From G963556115 sp963678205 (GTDB taxonomy: Bacteria; Planctomycetota; SZUA-567): DNA of 64,000 nucleotides. The position numbers and the translations under genes are program-made. The notes under the pieces are model-generated. The model saw only the letters and a program-made list of their open reading frames with translations, was not told the origin of the DNA and ran no database searches. The stretch covers positions 3,162,001-3,226,000 of the forward strand of contig OY782760.1 of the NCBI GenBank assembly GCA_963678205.1. Direction: 5' to 3'. Shown one piece after another: positions 36,835 through 45,881 of the stretch (positions within the stretch are counted from its first letter, which is position 1; each line of letters starts with the position of its first letter).

Positions 36835-38283
36835 TTATTTTTCAGTTATACTTATACTTGCATCACAAATCCTCTTAACGGCTCTTGAAGCAGTCTGCTG
36901 TGTTGCCATTGCACCTGGTCCAGCAACGCACCCACCCTCACAAGCCATCACCTCTATAAGATTACCATTTTTTAACTTTTGGTCAGCATACATTTCAAGC
37001 ATTTTCATAGCCTTAGAAGACAAGCCATTAATACTTATAGCTTTTATACCCGCACTATCAGGAGTATAGGCTTCTACTGCATGAGCAACCCCCCCAGTAA
37101 CTGCAAACCCTCTACCTTCCTTACTTGGAGCATTATCAAATGGTACACCTTCAAGAGCAGGAATATCAATTTCATTAGCGACAAAGAAAGTTCCTACTTC
37201 TTCAAAAGTCAGAACATAATCTACATAATGATCATCAAAACCTTCCTGCCTCTTAGCAACACAGGGTCCTATAAAAACAGCAATACAGTTCTCATTACGT
37301 TTTTTTTCAGCTTCTGCTGTATAGTGCATAGGAGTTCTAGTTTCAGATACATACTTCGTCAGCTTTCCTATATGCTTCTGAACTGTCTGAATATATGCCG
37401 GACAGCAGGAAGTTGTCATAAATGGCTCGCCCTCTTCCATACGCGCAATAAATTCTTCCGCCTCTTTAACGGTAGTAATATCAGCTCCGGCTGCAACTTC
37501 AACAACCCTGTCAAAACCAAGTTTTATAAGTCCTGCTGCAATCTGATCAAGCTCCCCAGGAAACTGCCCAACAATTGCAGGAGCGATCATAGCAACAACC
37601 TCTCTTTCGCCATTTAAAGACTTGGCAACATCTATAACCTGTGACTTCTCCATAACCGCACCAAATGGACAAGAACGCATGCAGCGCCCACAACTGATAC
37701 ATTTATCGAAATCAATTGTAGCTCGCCCAGTCTTATTCTTACTTATAGCGCCTACAGGACATGCCTCTTCACATGGTACAGAAACTTTTGTTACAGCGTT
37801 ATAAGGACACACAGCTTTACACTTACCACAGTCTATACACTTATCAGGATCAATAATTGATCTACCACCAACGACAGTAATTGCATCTTTTGGGCAGTTA
37901 ACCATACACGGTCTGGCGATACATCCCTGGCAGACATCTGTAATATAATATCGGTTGTTCACACACCCTTTGCATGCAATATCTAGAACCGTCATAACCG
38001 GTCCTTCCAATTTTTCCCTAGCTAAAGCCTCACAAGCATAATCATTTAAAGACTTACTATCATCAACATCATCCTCTGCTGCACACCCAAGTGCTGCAAT
38101 ACTTCGAAGTCTACTTACGGCTCTATCTTTATAAATGCAGCACCGCACCTCTTCAGAATTTTTTGGATACATTAAATATGGTATCTGCCTTGCGCTAGTC
38201 TCAAGTTTACCTTCATTGAATAGCTCTAACATGCGAATAAAGATCTCTCTTTTTATTTTAGTAGCATTATTCTGACATTGCAT
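36835..38283 (-). CDS. [FeFe]-hydrogenase, group B type
   Basis: Cytoplasmic iron-only hydrogenase of 482 residues that should interconvert protons and H2 with ferredoxin-type electron donors. Cysteine-rich iron-sulfur modules (about 104-205, with CIDCGKCKAVCP and CISCGRCMRSCP) precede the H-cluster domain (about 225-480). The three H-cluster motifs are intact: TSCCPAY (C293, proton relay; C294, ligand), GPCVAK and EVMACEGGCVAGPG. This layout with TSCCPAY is that of group B enzymes. The frame opens from a TTG at 38310; the ATG at 38283 with GAGG 7 bases upstream is preferred. It is the last gene of the five-gene hydrogenase operon. Maturation genes hydE, hydF and hydG are not in the window. 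Confidence 0.93.
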   Translation of the reverse strand: MQCQNNATKIKREIFIRMLELFNEGKLETSARQIPYLMYPKNSEEVRCCIYKDRAVSRLRSIAALGCAAEDDVDDSKSLNDYACEALAREKLEGPVMTVLDIACKGCVNNRYYITDVCQGCIARPCMVNCPKDAITVVGGRSIIDPDKCIDCGKCKAVCPYNAVTKVSVPCEEACPVGAISKNKTGRATIDFDKCISCGRCMRSCPFGAVMEKSQVIDVAKSLNGEREVVAMIAPAIVGQFPGELDQIAAGLIKLGFDRVVEVAAGADITTVKEAEEFIARMEEGEPFMTTSCCPAYIQTVQKHIGKLTKYVSETRTPMHYTAEAEKKRNENCIAVFIGPCVAKRQEGFDDHYVDYVLTFEEVGTFFVANEIDIPALEGVPFDNAPSKEGRGFAVTGGVAHAVEAYTPDSAGIKAISINGLSSKAMKMLEMYADQKLKNGNLIEVMACEGGCVAGPGAMATQQTASRAVKRICDASISITEK

Positions 38284-38320
38284 ATTTACCTCTTTTCTTC
38301 TGTATTCCAATCAATGAATA

Positions 38321-38575
38321 TTATTTTTTGAAACAATTTTTTACTTTAGTGGCGATACTAGATATTGTTGCTTCAGCAACAACTTCTCCATTAACAAGTG
38401 CATATGGAGCCTTACCGTATTCTCTGTCTTTACAAAGTCCAATACAGGTTGAAGGTTTTACTTCTACATTTTTCTTTTCATCATCATTCAAGAGCTCAAC
38501 AAACTCTTCAAGCCCAGATCCTCCCATAACAAAACAAGTAGTCCCCATACAAATTTCAACAGTTATTTTATCCAT
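38321..38575 (-). CDS. Small thioredoxin-like [2Fe-2S] protein
   Basis: An 84-residue electron-carrier protein with a thioredoxin-like fold as in the NuoE C-terminus. Four cysteines in the pattern CMGTTC...CIGLC can hold a [2Fe-2S] cluster. It lies between the phosphatase and the group B hydrogenase, 37 bases from the start of the latter, and probably passes electrons to or from it. GGAGAT precedes the ATG. It resembles the 97-residue protein at the operon's start. Confidence 0.88.
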   Translation of the reverse strand: MDKITVEICMGTTCFVMGGSGLEEFVELLNDDEKKNVEVKPSTCIGLCKDREYGKAPYALVNGEVVAEATISSIATKVKNCFKK

Positions 38576-38608
38576 GATATCTCCATCTATAAGATATTTA
38601 ATAAGTAA

Positions 38609-39781
38609 CTAAATATACTCTACATCCACAATCTTCAAATATTTTTTTTCCAGTGCCACTTTCATACGTTTAACAATATTTCTCCTCATTTCAAGATCAA
38701 TCGGTAAAGATGGATCCTGATGCGCTTCATTAACTTTAGTTCCAATTACAAAACGTATCTCATCACTATTTAAAAGATATTCTACCAGCATACTAGCAGG
38801 GTCATCTTTAGGCCAGCTCATTTTCTCCAAATACTGCACAGCTCTTGTAATTGTAAGTATACCTTCAGTAACAAGGCTTGCAGATTTCATTCTAGATACT
38901 GGAGGAAGGTCATTACCTGCACTATTCATATCAATGTCAATCCTCTCACCCAATTCTCGCGCAACAATTTGGGCTGTTGTTCCTCCACAGACAACAGAAC
39001 ACCCGCGGTGAGACCTTAGAAACATTGCATACTCTTTATCCTTATTTTGATCAAAAGGAGGGCCACTTAACACCAAAGTTTTTCTAGGTCTTCTAAAATA
39101 GATAACGGCACAACTAATATCATCTTTGGCAATCCTATCAGGCCATTTAGCTATTGCAGCATTACGTACTAATAGCGCCAACTCTCTAGCAGATATCTCA
39201 GGTTTATCCTTAAGAACATTCAGCACAAAATCTCTACATCCTTCAGTCTGCCAACCAAAAGCATAGTCACGACTGCCTATACCTGCTTGAGACACCCCAT
39301 CAGAGCATATAATAATTCTATCCCCGCATTCGGGGCTGAAGGACGCTGCATATATTGCTCTTGCTTCATCTTCACCACCTATTCTTTCACGTCGAATAGG
39401 TACATTCACACCATTTCTGATAAGTAAAAATGGTGGATTACCCTGTTCTACTATTCTTGCACTTTCTTCAAGGATACAATCAATAATTGTAAACGTGGAG
39501 TAGCTAATTTTTCTCACCTGACATATCGGCAGAGAATCGCTCATTATCTTTGAAAACTTCATAATATCTCTATTCGCAGCAGAGAATCGCTGAGCCATAG
39601 TAGCAGTCATCGTTGCCAGTATATTTGCCTTCACACCACTTCCCAGCCCATCAGCTAATGTCGCAATAAGCCGGTTCTCATTCTGTAACCTTGTAGACTG
39701 AAACGCGTCACCGCAGACATTCTGACCGTTTTTAATCCACTGTGAACACTCTACTTCAACGAAGATGTCAGACTCTTTCAT
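38609..39781 (-). CDS. SpoIIE/PP2C-type serine phosphatase
   Basis: A 390-residue protein with a SpoIIE/PP2C phosphatase domain in its first 220 residues: ATLADGLGSGVKAN and IIICSDGVSQAGIG carry the metal-binding aspartates. The remaining 150 residues are conserved in hydrogenase-linked phosphatases but have no clear assignment. Its start overlaps the stop of the sensory hydrogenase gene by 4 bases (ATGA), which implies translational coupling and so a stoichiometric functional pair. It should dephosphorylate a serine or threonine protein; no kinase or anti-sigma gene lies beside it. Confidence 0.9.
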   Translation of the reverse strand: MKESDIFVEVECSQWIKNGQNVCGDAFQSTRLQNENRLIATLADGLGSGVKANILATMTATMAQRFSAANRDIMKFSKIMSDSLPICQVRKISYSTFTIIDCILEESARIVEQGNPPFLLIRNGVNVPIRRERIGGEDEARAIYAASFSPECGDRIIICSDGVSQAGIGSRDYAFGWQTEGCRDFVLNVLKDKPEISARELALLVRNAAIAKWPDRIAKDDISCAVIYFRRPRKTLVLSGPPFDQNKDKEYAMFLRSHRGCSVVCGGTTAQIVARELGERIDIDMNSAGNDLPPVSRMKSASLVTEGILTITRAVQYLEKMSWPKDDPASMLVEYLLNSDEIRFVIGTKVNEAHQDPSLPIDLEMRRNIVKRMKVALEKKYLKIVDVEYI

Positions 39782-41484
39782 TTATCTTTCTCCGTAACAT
39801 AATCATCTGCAATTCTACTTAGAAGAATTTCTGTATCTGTTATATGCTCACCGAGTAAACAAGCTATTTCCTGAACAGTAGTAATATTTTTTTGAATAAC
39901 CTCTTTAGCTCGCTTAGCAATCTGCTCACGCTTTAATTCCTGATTTGTTACATCTTCTATTACTGCGCCTACAACTTTACCACGCTCAATAACAAATATA
40001 TTAATATTGAATAGTTTTTCATTGCATTCAAGGTGCTCACGCCTAATGTCCTCTCCAGTTCTCAAAGCTGATGAAAAATACTCCCCAAATGGCAGTATAC
40101 TTTCAAGCTTGGCTCCTTTAAGCCCAGGTATAACCTCAAAAGCATTCTCCGTATCCTCACCGAAAAGCTTTGCAAAAGATCTATTACTTTCAATAATCTC
40201 CATATTTTCATTTATAATAACGACCCCAGAAGGCATAGAACGTAACAGGGCATTTGCCTTTTTCTGCGCAAGTCTTCTCATATATGATACACACATTGAC
40301 TCTTCCGCTCTATTACCAGCAAGAGCTGTAGCAAAATCTCTACAAGTATTATAGCCACATCCACCACAGTTTAATTCATCAGATGGTGACTCCTTACCAA
40401 TTCTTTTCATTGTAGCAACCATTTGCTCTGCGCTGAGTTCAGCGTCATGAACATCTACCCCGGCGAACTCCATTTCAACCACATTCAACGGTTCTCTTTT
40501 GACTGTCTCAACAGTAACTCCATGTGAGCGGTAAATATCAAGAATACTCTTTAAACCCGGCTTACCCTGATCCATCCCAGCACCGCCAAGACAACCATTT
40601 TCACAAGCAAGAGTCTCGATAAATACAACTCCATCAATATCGTTTTCGTTAAAAGTATCTAAAATAGAGCCTATTTTATCTATACCAGAGATACTTACCA
40701 TATCAAGATTTTGTCCATTAAGGTATGGCTTTATCGTTTCAATCATTCCACCTTCAACTGGATAGAGAACACCCTCCTGAGCAGCAGCCAGTTCAAAATT
40801 CTCGTTTGCATGCTCAGCAATAGTTATCTCTGCATTTTCCATCCATTTTCTCATCTCCATAAATGTCAGCCCGACAGAGATATAATCGCTACAAGCATCA
40901 GCCTCATTCTTTTTAGCAGTACATGGCCCAATAAAAACAACATCAACATCTTCACCAATTTTGCTCTTAATCATATTGGCAGTAATAACTGCCGGTGATG
41001 CTATAGGGGTAATATTTTTTGCAAAATTGCTATAATGCTGTTTAATATAATCAACTGCAGCTGGACAAGCACTTGAAAAGAAAACTCCACGATCATTTTT
41101 TTTCAAAAATTCGGCTGTATATCTTGATACTTCCTGAGCTCCAAGAGCTGCTTCTACAACCCCAGTGAACCCTAGCATTTTAAGGGTAGCTATTATCTGA
41201 GAAGATGAAATCCCAGGAAACTCGGCCTTCCAGCTTGGCGCAATACAAGCAAAAACTTTTCTTCCATTATCCAGCATTGCCCTTACTCTTGATATATCAT
41301 TTCTTATTTTCTTAGCAGAAGCAGGACATACAGCGACACACCTGCCACATGCAATGCACTTCTCTGGATCAATAGTTGCATGTGCATTTTTTACAACAAT
41401 AGCCTTTGATGTGCAAAGCCTCAAGCATTTATAGCAGTCCAAACACTCTGTTTCTTGGGTATATACTGCAAAACGTCTATTCAT
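39778..41484 (-). CDS. hydS: Sensory [FeFe]-hydrogenase with PAS domain (HydS-like)
   Basis: A 568-residue fusion: a double 4Fe-4S ferredoxin domain (C14, C17, C20, C24 and C43, C46, C49, C53), an H-cluster domain (about 75-360), a further four-cysteine iron-sulfur module (CGGCGYNTC, about 378-405) and a PAS domain (about 412-520), then a short helical tail. The H-cluster motifs are SSACPA (A139, C140), GPCTAKK and ETLACENGCLGGAG. Alanine stands where catalytic enzymes have the proton-relay cysteine, as known for sensory HydS of Thermotoga, so it should be slow and act as an H2 or redox sensor. It is coupled by ATGA overlap to the phosphatase gene. GGAGAAGG precedes the ATG. Confidence 0.92.
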   Translation of the reverse strand: MNRRFAVYTQETECLDCYKCLRLCTSKAIVVKNAHATIDPEKCIACGRCVAVCPASAKKIRNDISRVRAMLDNGRKVFACIAPSWKAEFPGISSSQIIATLKMLGFTGVVEAALGAQEVSRYTAEFLKKNDRGVFFSSACPAAVDYIKQHYSNFAKNITPIASPAVITANMIKSKIGEDVDVVFIGPCTAKKNEADACSDYISVGLTFMEMRKWMENAEITIAEHANENFELAAAQEGVLYPVEGGMIETIKPYLNGQNLDMVSISGIDKIGSILDTFNENDIDGVVFIETLACENGCLGGAGMDQGKPGLKSILDIYRSHGVTVETVKREPLNVVEMEFAGVDVHDAELSAEQMVATMKRIGKESPSDELNCGGCGYNTCRDFATALAGNRAEESMCVSYMRRLAQKKANALLRSMPSGVVIINENMEIIESNRSFAKLFGEDTENAFEVIPGLKGAKLESILPFGEYFSSALRTGEDIRREHLECNEKLFNINIFVIERGKVVGAVIEDVTNQELKREQIAKRAKEVIQKNITTVQEIACLLGEHITDTEILLSRIADDYVTEKDK

Positions 41485-41551
41485 AATTATACCTTCTCCA
41501 CATGCAATATTTTCACTAAATCATCAACAGCAGCAACCAAACATCAAAATA

Positions 41552-41845
41552 CTAAGATTTAATTTTTCCAGAACCAGTATTAAGTCTATCAGATTTTGTC
41601 TTACCAAATCTTGTCTCCAAAATATCCCAAATTACTTCTTCATCAACATTATGATATTCCTTATCACCAATTGTTATATTGGGTCCGTCTCCACATTTTC
41701 CGCAGCAGAGATCTCCTCTAAAATCAATTTTATCTGCTAGATTTCTCGTTCTTATAAAGTTATCGACAACCTCTTTAACTCTCTGATTCCCTCTTGAGTA
41801 GCATGAGCTTCCCATGCAAATTTTTATACTTAGCTTACCATCCAT
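41552..41845 (-). CDS. Thioredoxin-like [2Fe-2S] ferredoxin
   Basis: A 97-residue protein with the NuoE-like cluster motif CMGSSC...CCGKC. It is the first gene of the hydrogenase operon, 67 bases before the sensory hydrogenase, and is a probable electron carrier for it. It is longer than the 84-residue relative and has a charged C-terminal tail. GGAGG precedes the ATG at ideal spacing. Confidence 0.88.
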   Translation of the reverse strand: MDGKLSIKICMGSSCYSRGNQRVKEVVDNFIRTRNLADKIDFRGDLCCGKCGDGPNITIGDKEYHNVDEEVIWDILETRFGKTKSDRLNTGSGKIKS

Positions 41846-42167
41846 ATTACCTCCAATCAGTAAATTAATACTTATTAATAGCAGTGATATATTAACATAA
41901 AGAAAATCAAATTCAAGAGAAAAGATATTTTTTTATCGATATCCCTTCGTCACATAGTATTTATACCATATGAACAGAGTAATACTCTCTAGACAATATT
42001 ACTTTCTTTTAAATCAACTTGAATAGATCGTATTTATTTATTGACATATTTGCAAAATTATTATAGTATTAGCGCTACTTTTTCGTGTAAAAGAATATTC
42101 AAAAATGAACTTTTAACGCAAAAAATAATAATATTGTTTAAATAAAATTTTAGCTAAAGGAATAAGT
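41846..42167. promoter_or_regulatory. Divergent promoter region, hydrogenase and ABC operons
   Basis: These 322 bases separate the leftward hydrogenase operon from the rightward amino-acid transporter. On the plus strand TTGACA (42041-42046) is followed after 17 bases by TAGTAT (42064-42069), a plausible promoter for the transporter with a leader of about 90 bases. No Rex-type site (TTGTGA-TCACAA) was found for the hydrogenase side. Confidence 0.5.
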
Positions 42168-42932
42168 ATGAATAAGTCACTCAAGTGTATTGCCTCTGCA
42201 GTCCTTCTTGTAGTTGTAACTTTTTTTTCACGTTCAGCTTTTGCTGACTCTGAAGTTTACACTGTCGCAATGGAACCAACATTCCCTCCTTTTGAAATGC
42301 TTGACAGCAAGACAGGTAAAATTACAGGTTTTGATGTTGACTTGATCAAAGCTATTGCAAAAGACCAAGGTTTTGAAGTTGAAATTAACGCACTTGGCTT
42401 TGACGGACTTATTCCTGCAGTACTAACAGGTAAACTTGATATGTCAATTTCAGGCTTCACTATCACAGACAAAAGAGCAAAAGTAATTAATTTCTCTGAT
42501 CCGTATATTGATGCCGGTATAGGTGTAATGAAACGCTCAGATGATGACAGCATCCAAACCCTTGATGATCTGAAAGACAAGACAGCAGTTGTACAGATTG
42601 GATCAAGTGGTCAGAAGGTTGCCGAAGACCTTAAAGAAAGTGGCAAACTAAAGGCAGTCGTAGTTATGGATAATGTAGCTCTTGCAGTAGCAGATCTAAT
42701 CAAAGGTAGAGCAGATGTTGTAATAAATGATGTAACAGTTAATGTTGCATACGCTAAAGGCAGCAACGGGGCAATAGAAATGCTTAAAACTCCACTAAAT
42801 AAAGAAGAATATGGCATTGTTATCAGCAAAAACAACCCTGAACTCCTTGAAAAGGTCAACAAAGGCTTAGCAAACATTCGCGCAAACGGCACATATGATA
42901 TAATTTTTGCAAAGTACTTCAAAGCAAAGTAA
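42168..42932 (+). CDS. Polar amino-acid ABC binding protein
   Basis: Periplasmic family-3 solute-binding protein of 254 residues with a signal peptide (about 1-26, ending AFA). The core AMEPTFPPFEMLD, GFDVDLIKAIAKDQGFEVE and SGFTITDKRAKVINFSDPY is typical of glutamine, histidine or arginine binding proteins. It is the first gene of a three-gene transporter operon. The exact amino acid cannot be read; glutamine-type is a fair guess. AAAGGAATA precedes the ATG. Confidence 0.92.
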   Translation: MNKSLKCIASAVLLVVVTFFSRSAFADSEVYTVAMEPTFPPFEMLDSKTGKITGFDVDLIKAIAKDQGFEVEINALGFDGLIPAVLTGKLDMSISGFTITDKRAKVINFSDPYIDAGIGVMKRSDDDSIQTLDDLKDKTAVVQIGSSGQKVAEDLKESGKLKAVVVMDNVALAVADLIKGRADVVINDVTVNVAYAKGSNGAIEMLKTPLNKEEYGIVISKNNPELLEKVNKGLANIRANGTYDIIFAKYFKAK

Positions 42933-42958
42933 ATAACATTAAATTTTAATCCAGTGAT

Positions 42959-42986
42959 TGGCTCAATACAATACCGTATTGAGCCA
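42959..42986 (+). terminator. Intercistronic stem-loop after the binding-protein gene
   Basis: TGGCTCAATA (42959-42968) pairs with TATTGAGCCA (42977-42986) and is followed by CTTTCATT, a weak T-run. Like the stem after rbsB, it probably lets most transcripts end after the binding-protein gene. Confidence 0.6.
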
Positions 42987-43097
42987 CTTTCATTATAAGT
43001 ATTGTATTGACAATCATTATTATTCATATATTATTGTTCTATAATTTTCTCATTAAATATTTAATTAATTAAAAGATAATATAATGCAAAGGACAGA

Positions 43098-43832
43098 ATG
43101 TCTTCACCTTTAGGTTTAATAAATTGGCTGGAATCATGGACAAACCATATTGTTAATGATTTTATCCCGCAAATAATCCAGGTATTTCCACAACTGCTCA
43201 ACGGTGCCACACTTACCCTAATGGTTACAGGAATCGCGGTAATCTTCGGTATACTTTTTGGTTTATGCTTCGGGCTTTTAAAGCTATCAAAAAAATGGTA
43301 TTTACACTACCCGGCTGTATTATATATTGACGTAGTACGCGGCACACCACTCTTGCTTCAGATTCTAATGTGCTATTTTCTATTACCTTCAAGCATTACA
43401 GGTATATTTGGTAATAATAACCAAGCATTATTTTCAGGTATTATTGCATGTAGCCTGAATTCAGCTGCATACGTAGCTGAGATCATGCGTGCTGGTATTC
43501 AGTCAATAGATAGAGGTCAGATGGAAGCAGCACGCTCACTAGGTCTTTCTAAAAAACAAGCTTATAGCAAAATAATATTGCCACAAGCAATCAGACGCGT
43601 TATTCCGCCATTAGGTAATGAAGTTATTGTCCTTCTAAAAGACAGCTCACTCCTTTCAACAATTGGAGTTACTGAATTAGTTATGGCAGGTAAACTATTT
43701 GCTGCAAGAGAATTTGCATTCTTCCCTGCATATATCGGTATTGCTATTGTTTATCTCGTAATGACAATAACAATTTCACGTGTAATTCACTGGTACGAAA
43801 AGAGGCTCGGGATAAATGATAAAAGTAACTAA
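43098..43832 (+). CDS. Polar amino-acid ABC permease
   Basis: Inner-membrane permease of the HisMQ family, 244 residues, about five membrane segments. It has LLNGATLTLMVTGIAVIFGILFG at the N-terminus, the YIDVVRGTPLLLQI motif and the ATPase-docking EAARSLGLSKKQAYSKIILPQA. It overlaps the ATPase gene by 17 bases. A single permease gene implies a homodimer. Confidence 0.93.
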   Translation: MSSPLGLINWLESWTNHIVNDFIPQIIQVFPQLLNGATLTLMVTGIAVIFGILFGLCFGLLKLSKKWYLHYPAVLYIDVVRGTPLLLQILMCYFLLPSSITGIFGNNNQALFSGIIACSLNSAAYVAEIMRAGIQSIDRGQMEAARSLGLSKKQAYSKIILPQAIRRVIPPLGNEVIVLLKDSSLLSTIGVTELVMAGKLFAAREFAFFPAYIGIAIVYLVMTITISRVIHWYEKRLGINDKSN

Positions 43833-44538
43833 TCTACATAAAAACTTCGGTAAACTCGAGGTTCTAAAAGGTGTGAATGCCCATATTAAAGAAAAAGAAG
43901 TAGTCTGCGTAATCGGTCCTTCCGGTTCAGGTAAGAGTACTTTTCTTCGTTGCATCAATCGTCTGGAAGACCCAACAAGTGGTAGCATTATTGTTGAAGG
44001 TGTTGAGATAACCGATCCCAAGTCTAATATAAACGAAGTTAGAAAAGAGGTTGGCATGGTATTCCAGCATTTCAATCTTTTTCCACATATGAATGTTTTA
44101 AAAAATATAACTCTTGCCCCAATGCTTGTCAGAGGGACAAAGTCTCCTGACGCAAATGATATTGCCCTCAAACTGCTAGCAAGAGTAGGACTTTCTGATA
44201 AACGTAACGTCTACCCGGACAAACTCTCCGGTGGACAGAAACAACGCGTCGCCATTGCCAGAGCTCTTGCAATGCAGCCCAATATAATGCTATTTGATGA
44301 ACCAACCTCAGCACTTGATCCTGAGATGGTTTGTGAAGTTTTAAGTGTTATGAAATCGCTGACAGAAGAATGCATGACAATGGTTGTCGTTACCCATGAG
44401 ATGGGCTTTGCTAGAGAAGTAGCAGACAGAGTATTTTTTATGGATCAAGGCGTAATTCTTGAAGAAGGGACACCTGAACATATCTTTGATAACCCCCAGC
44501 ACAAACGCACCCAGGAATTCTTAAAAATGGTTCTATAG
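43816..44538 (+). CDS. Polar amino-acid ABC ATPase
   Basis: ATP-binding subunit of 240 residues, GlnQ-like. Walker A GPSGSGKST, Q-loop GMVFQHFNLFPHM, signature LSGGQKQRVAIARALAM and Walker B IMLFDEPTSALDPE are all intact, with the H-loop at VTHEMGFAREVADRVFFM. Translation is coupled to the permease gene by overlap. Confidence 0.95.
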   Translation: MIKVTNLHKNFGKLEVLKGVNAHIKEKEVVCVIGPSGSGKSTFLRCINRLEDPTSGSIIVEGVEITDPKSNINEVRKEVGMVFQHFNLFPHMNVLKNITLAPMLVRGTKSPDANDIALKLLARVGLSDKRNVYPDKLSGGQKQRVAIARALAMQPNIMLFDEPTSALDPEMVCEVLSVMKSLTEECMTMVVVTHEMGFAREVADRVFFMDQGVILEEGTPEHIFDNPQHKRTQEFLKMVL

Positions 44539-44560
44539 TTAGACCTAAAATACTATACGA

Positions 44561-44597
44561 AATGAGGAATAACCTAAAAGTTATTCCTCATTTTTAT
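44561..44597. terminator. Bidirectional intrinsic terminator
   Basis: Stem AATGAGGAATAAC (44561-44573) / GTTATTCCTCATT (44580-44592), followed by TTTATT. It lies between the transporter operon and the convergent MarR gene and overlaps the stop of the latter. Confidence 0.85.
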
Positions 44598-45057
44598 TAA
44601 AATCATAATCTTTTAAAGACTCCGCAAGATTAAATAATTCCATCCTTAATGCAGCCTCATCCTCTCCAACTATCTCACTAAATAGCCTCTCTTCTTTCTC
44701 GAGAGCCTTTAATATATTTTTTTTAACAGCGCATCCTTTTTCAGTAAGGATAACATCACAATCACCAATATCTGTATTATTTCCTAAAGAAAGATATCCC
44801 TCTTCCACAAGACTATTAATCAAATTCTTAAATGTAGTTTCAGTATACCCAAAAAAACGATTGATTTCTTTACAAGTCTTTATTTCCTGATAATAGTAAA
44901 GGAGGATCAATATTCCTGCTTGATCCTTATTAAGGTTTACTCCCTGTAGTTCTTTAGCGATCAGCCTCTTACTAAAAAAACTTAATATAGTAAGACTCCT
45001 ACCTAGCGCAAAAACGCCATAAGGAAAAACTAATTCTTTATCATCATCATCAGGCAT
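44581..45057 (-). CDS. MarR-family regulator, divergent paralogue
   Basis: A 158-residue winged-helix protein of the MarR type, paralogous to the protein at 45185-45673: both begin FPYGxFALGRxxxIL and share INRFFGYxxxTxxxLINSLxxEGY and the ending NLAESLKDYxxxK. Where the paralogue has the usual charged wing (IDKREKLIELT) this one has TDIGDCDVILT, so the arginine that contacts the minor groove is lost. DNA binding may therefore be weakened or altered. AAGGAGA precedes the ATG. It is the last of three leftward genes after the MATE exporter, with its own 127-base spacer. Confidence 0.85.
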   Translation of the reverse strand: MPDDDDKELVFPYGVFALGRSLTILSFFSKRLIAKELQGVNLNKDQAGILILLYYYQEIKTCKEINRFFGYTETTFKNLINSLVEEGYLSLGNNTDIGDCDVILTEKGCAVKKNILKALEKEERLFSEIVGEDEAALRMELFNLAESLKDYDFNKNEE

Positions 45058-45184
45058 CTCAAATATCTCCTTATTACCAGTATATCAAATTATAATCCAT
45101 ATACGAATAATAAAAATTATTTTTTATAACTATTGAATATATTTTAAAAAATATCTTCAAAAAAGGACATACCAAATACAACCA

Positions 45185-45673
45185 TCAATAATTTTCACTA
45201 TCTTTCAAACACTCATAATCTTTTAAAGCCTCTGCAAGATTATATATTTTTTCTCTTACAGTAGCGTCATCATCAGGACCAAGGATTTCTCCAAAAAGTT
45301 TTTCTTCTTTGAGAAGAACTTCTAATATTACCTTTAAGATCAAATTTCCTTTATCTGTAAGTTCAATAAGTTTTTCACGCTTATCAATTTCACTCTGGAT
45401 ACGCTTGATATACCCTTCTTTCTCAAGACTGTTTATCAACTTAGTAACAGTAGCTTTATTATACCCAAAGAACCGATTAATATCAGTCTGATTCAGCGCA
45501 AACTCTGACTTATGAAGAGTAATCAATATTTCCATTTGTGCTTTAGTAATATTGTAATCTTTTAATTCAGCTTCAACAAATCTCCTGCTAAAGCGATGCA
45601 ATATTGAAATAGTTCTGCCTAAGGCAAAGCAACCATACGGAAATAGCGGAAAACATTCATTTTTTTCTGACAT
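45185..45673 (-). CDS. MarR-family transcriptional regulator
   Basis: A 162-residue winged-helix repressor with the recognition region NQTDINRFFGYNKATVTKLINSLEKEGYIKR and the canonical wing IDKREKLIELTDKG. It lies about 208 bases after the MATE exporter gene in the same direction, and regulators of this kind often control such exporters in response to small aromatic or cationic compounds, so it is probably the exporter's regulator. AAAGGAG precedes the ATG. Confidence 0.88.
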   Translation of the reverse strand: MSEKNECFPLFPYGCFALGRTISILHRFSRRFVEAELKDYNITKAQMEILITLHKSEFALNQTDINRFFGYNKATVTKLINSLEKEGYIKRIQSEIDKREKLIELTDKGNLILKVILEVLLKEEKLFGEILGPDDDATVREKIYNLAEALKDYECLKDSENY

Positions 45674-45881
45674 TCTACTCCTTTAATTTTATATATTGCG
45701 AACACTTTTTAAAACACCTGATAATCAGTAATAAATAGTTTTTAAATGGCTAACAAAAGAAATAATAATTTGCATCGACATAATCATAATAAATTTCTAC
45801 ATATCGATCTCAATTATACATTTTAAGTTTTCACTCGTATATCAATATTCTTCAATGAATTTTAGATTATAAAAATTTATC

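Noticed and set aside
36835..41845. Hydrogenase maturation genes hydE, hydF, hydG in the operon
   Set aside because: None of the five genes has the features of these maturases, so they must be encoded outside the window if the hydrogenases are active.
41846..42167. Rex-type redox operator before the hydrogenase operon
   Set aside because: No TTGTGA-N6-TCACAA-like sequence was found in the 322-base upstream region.
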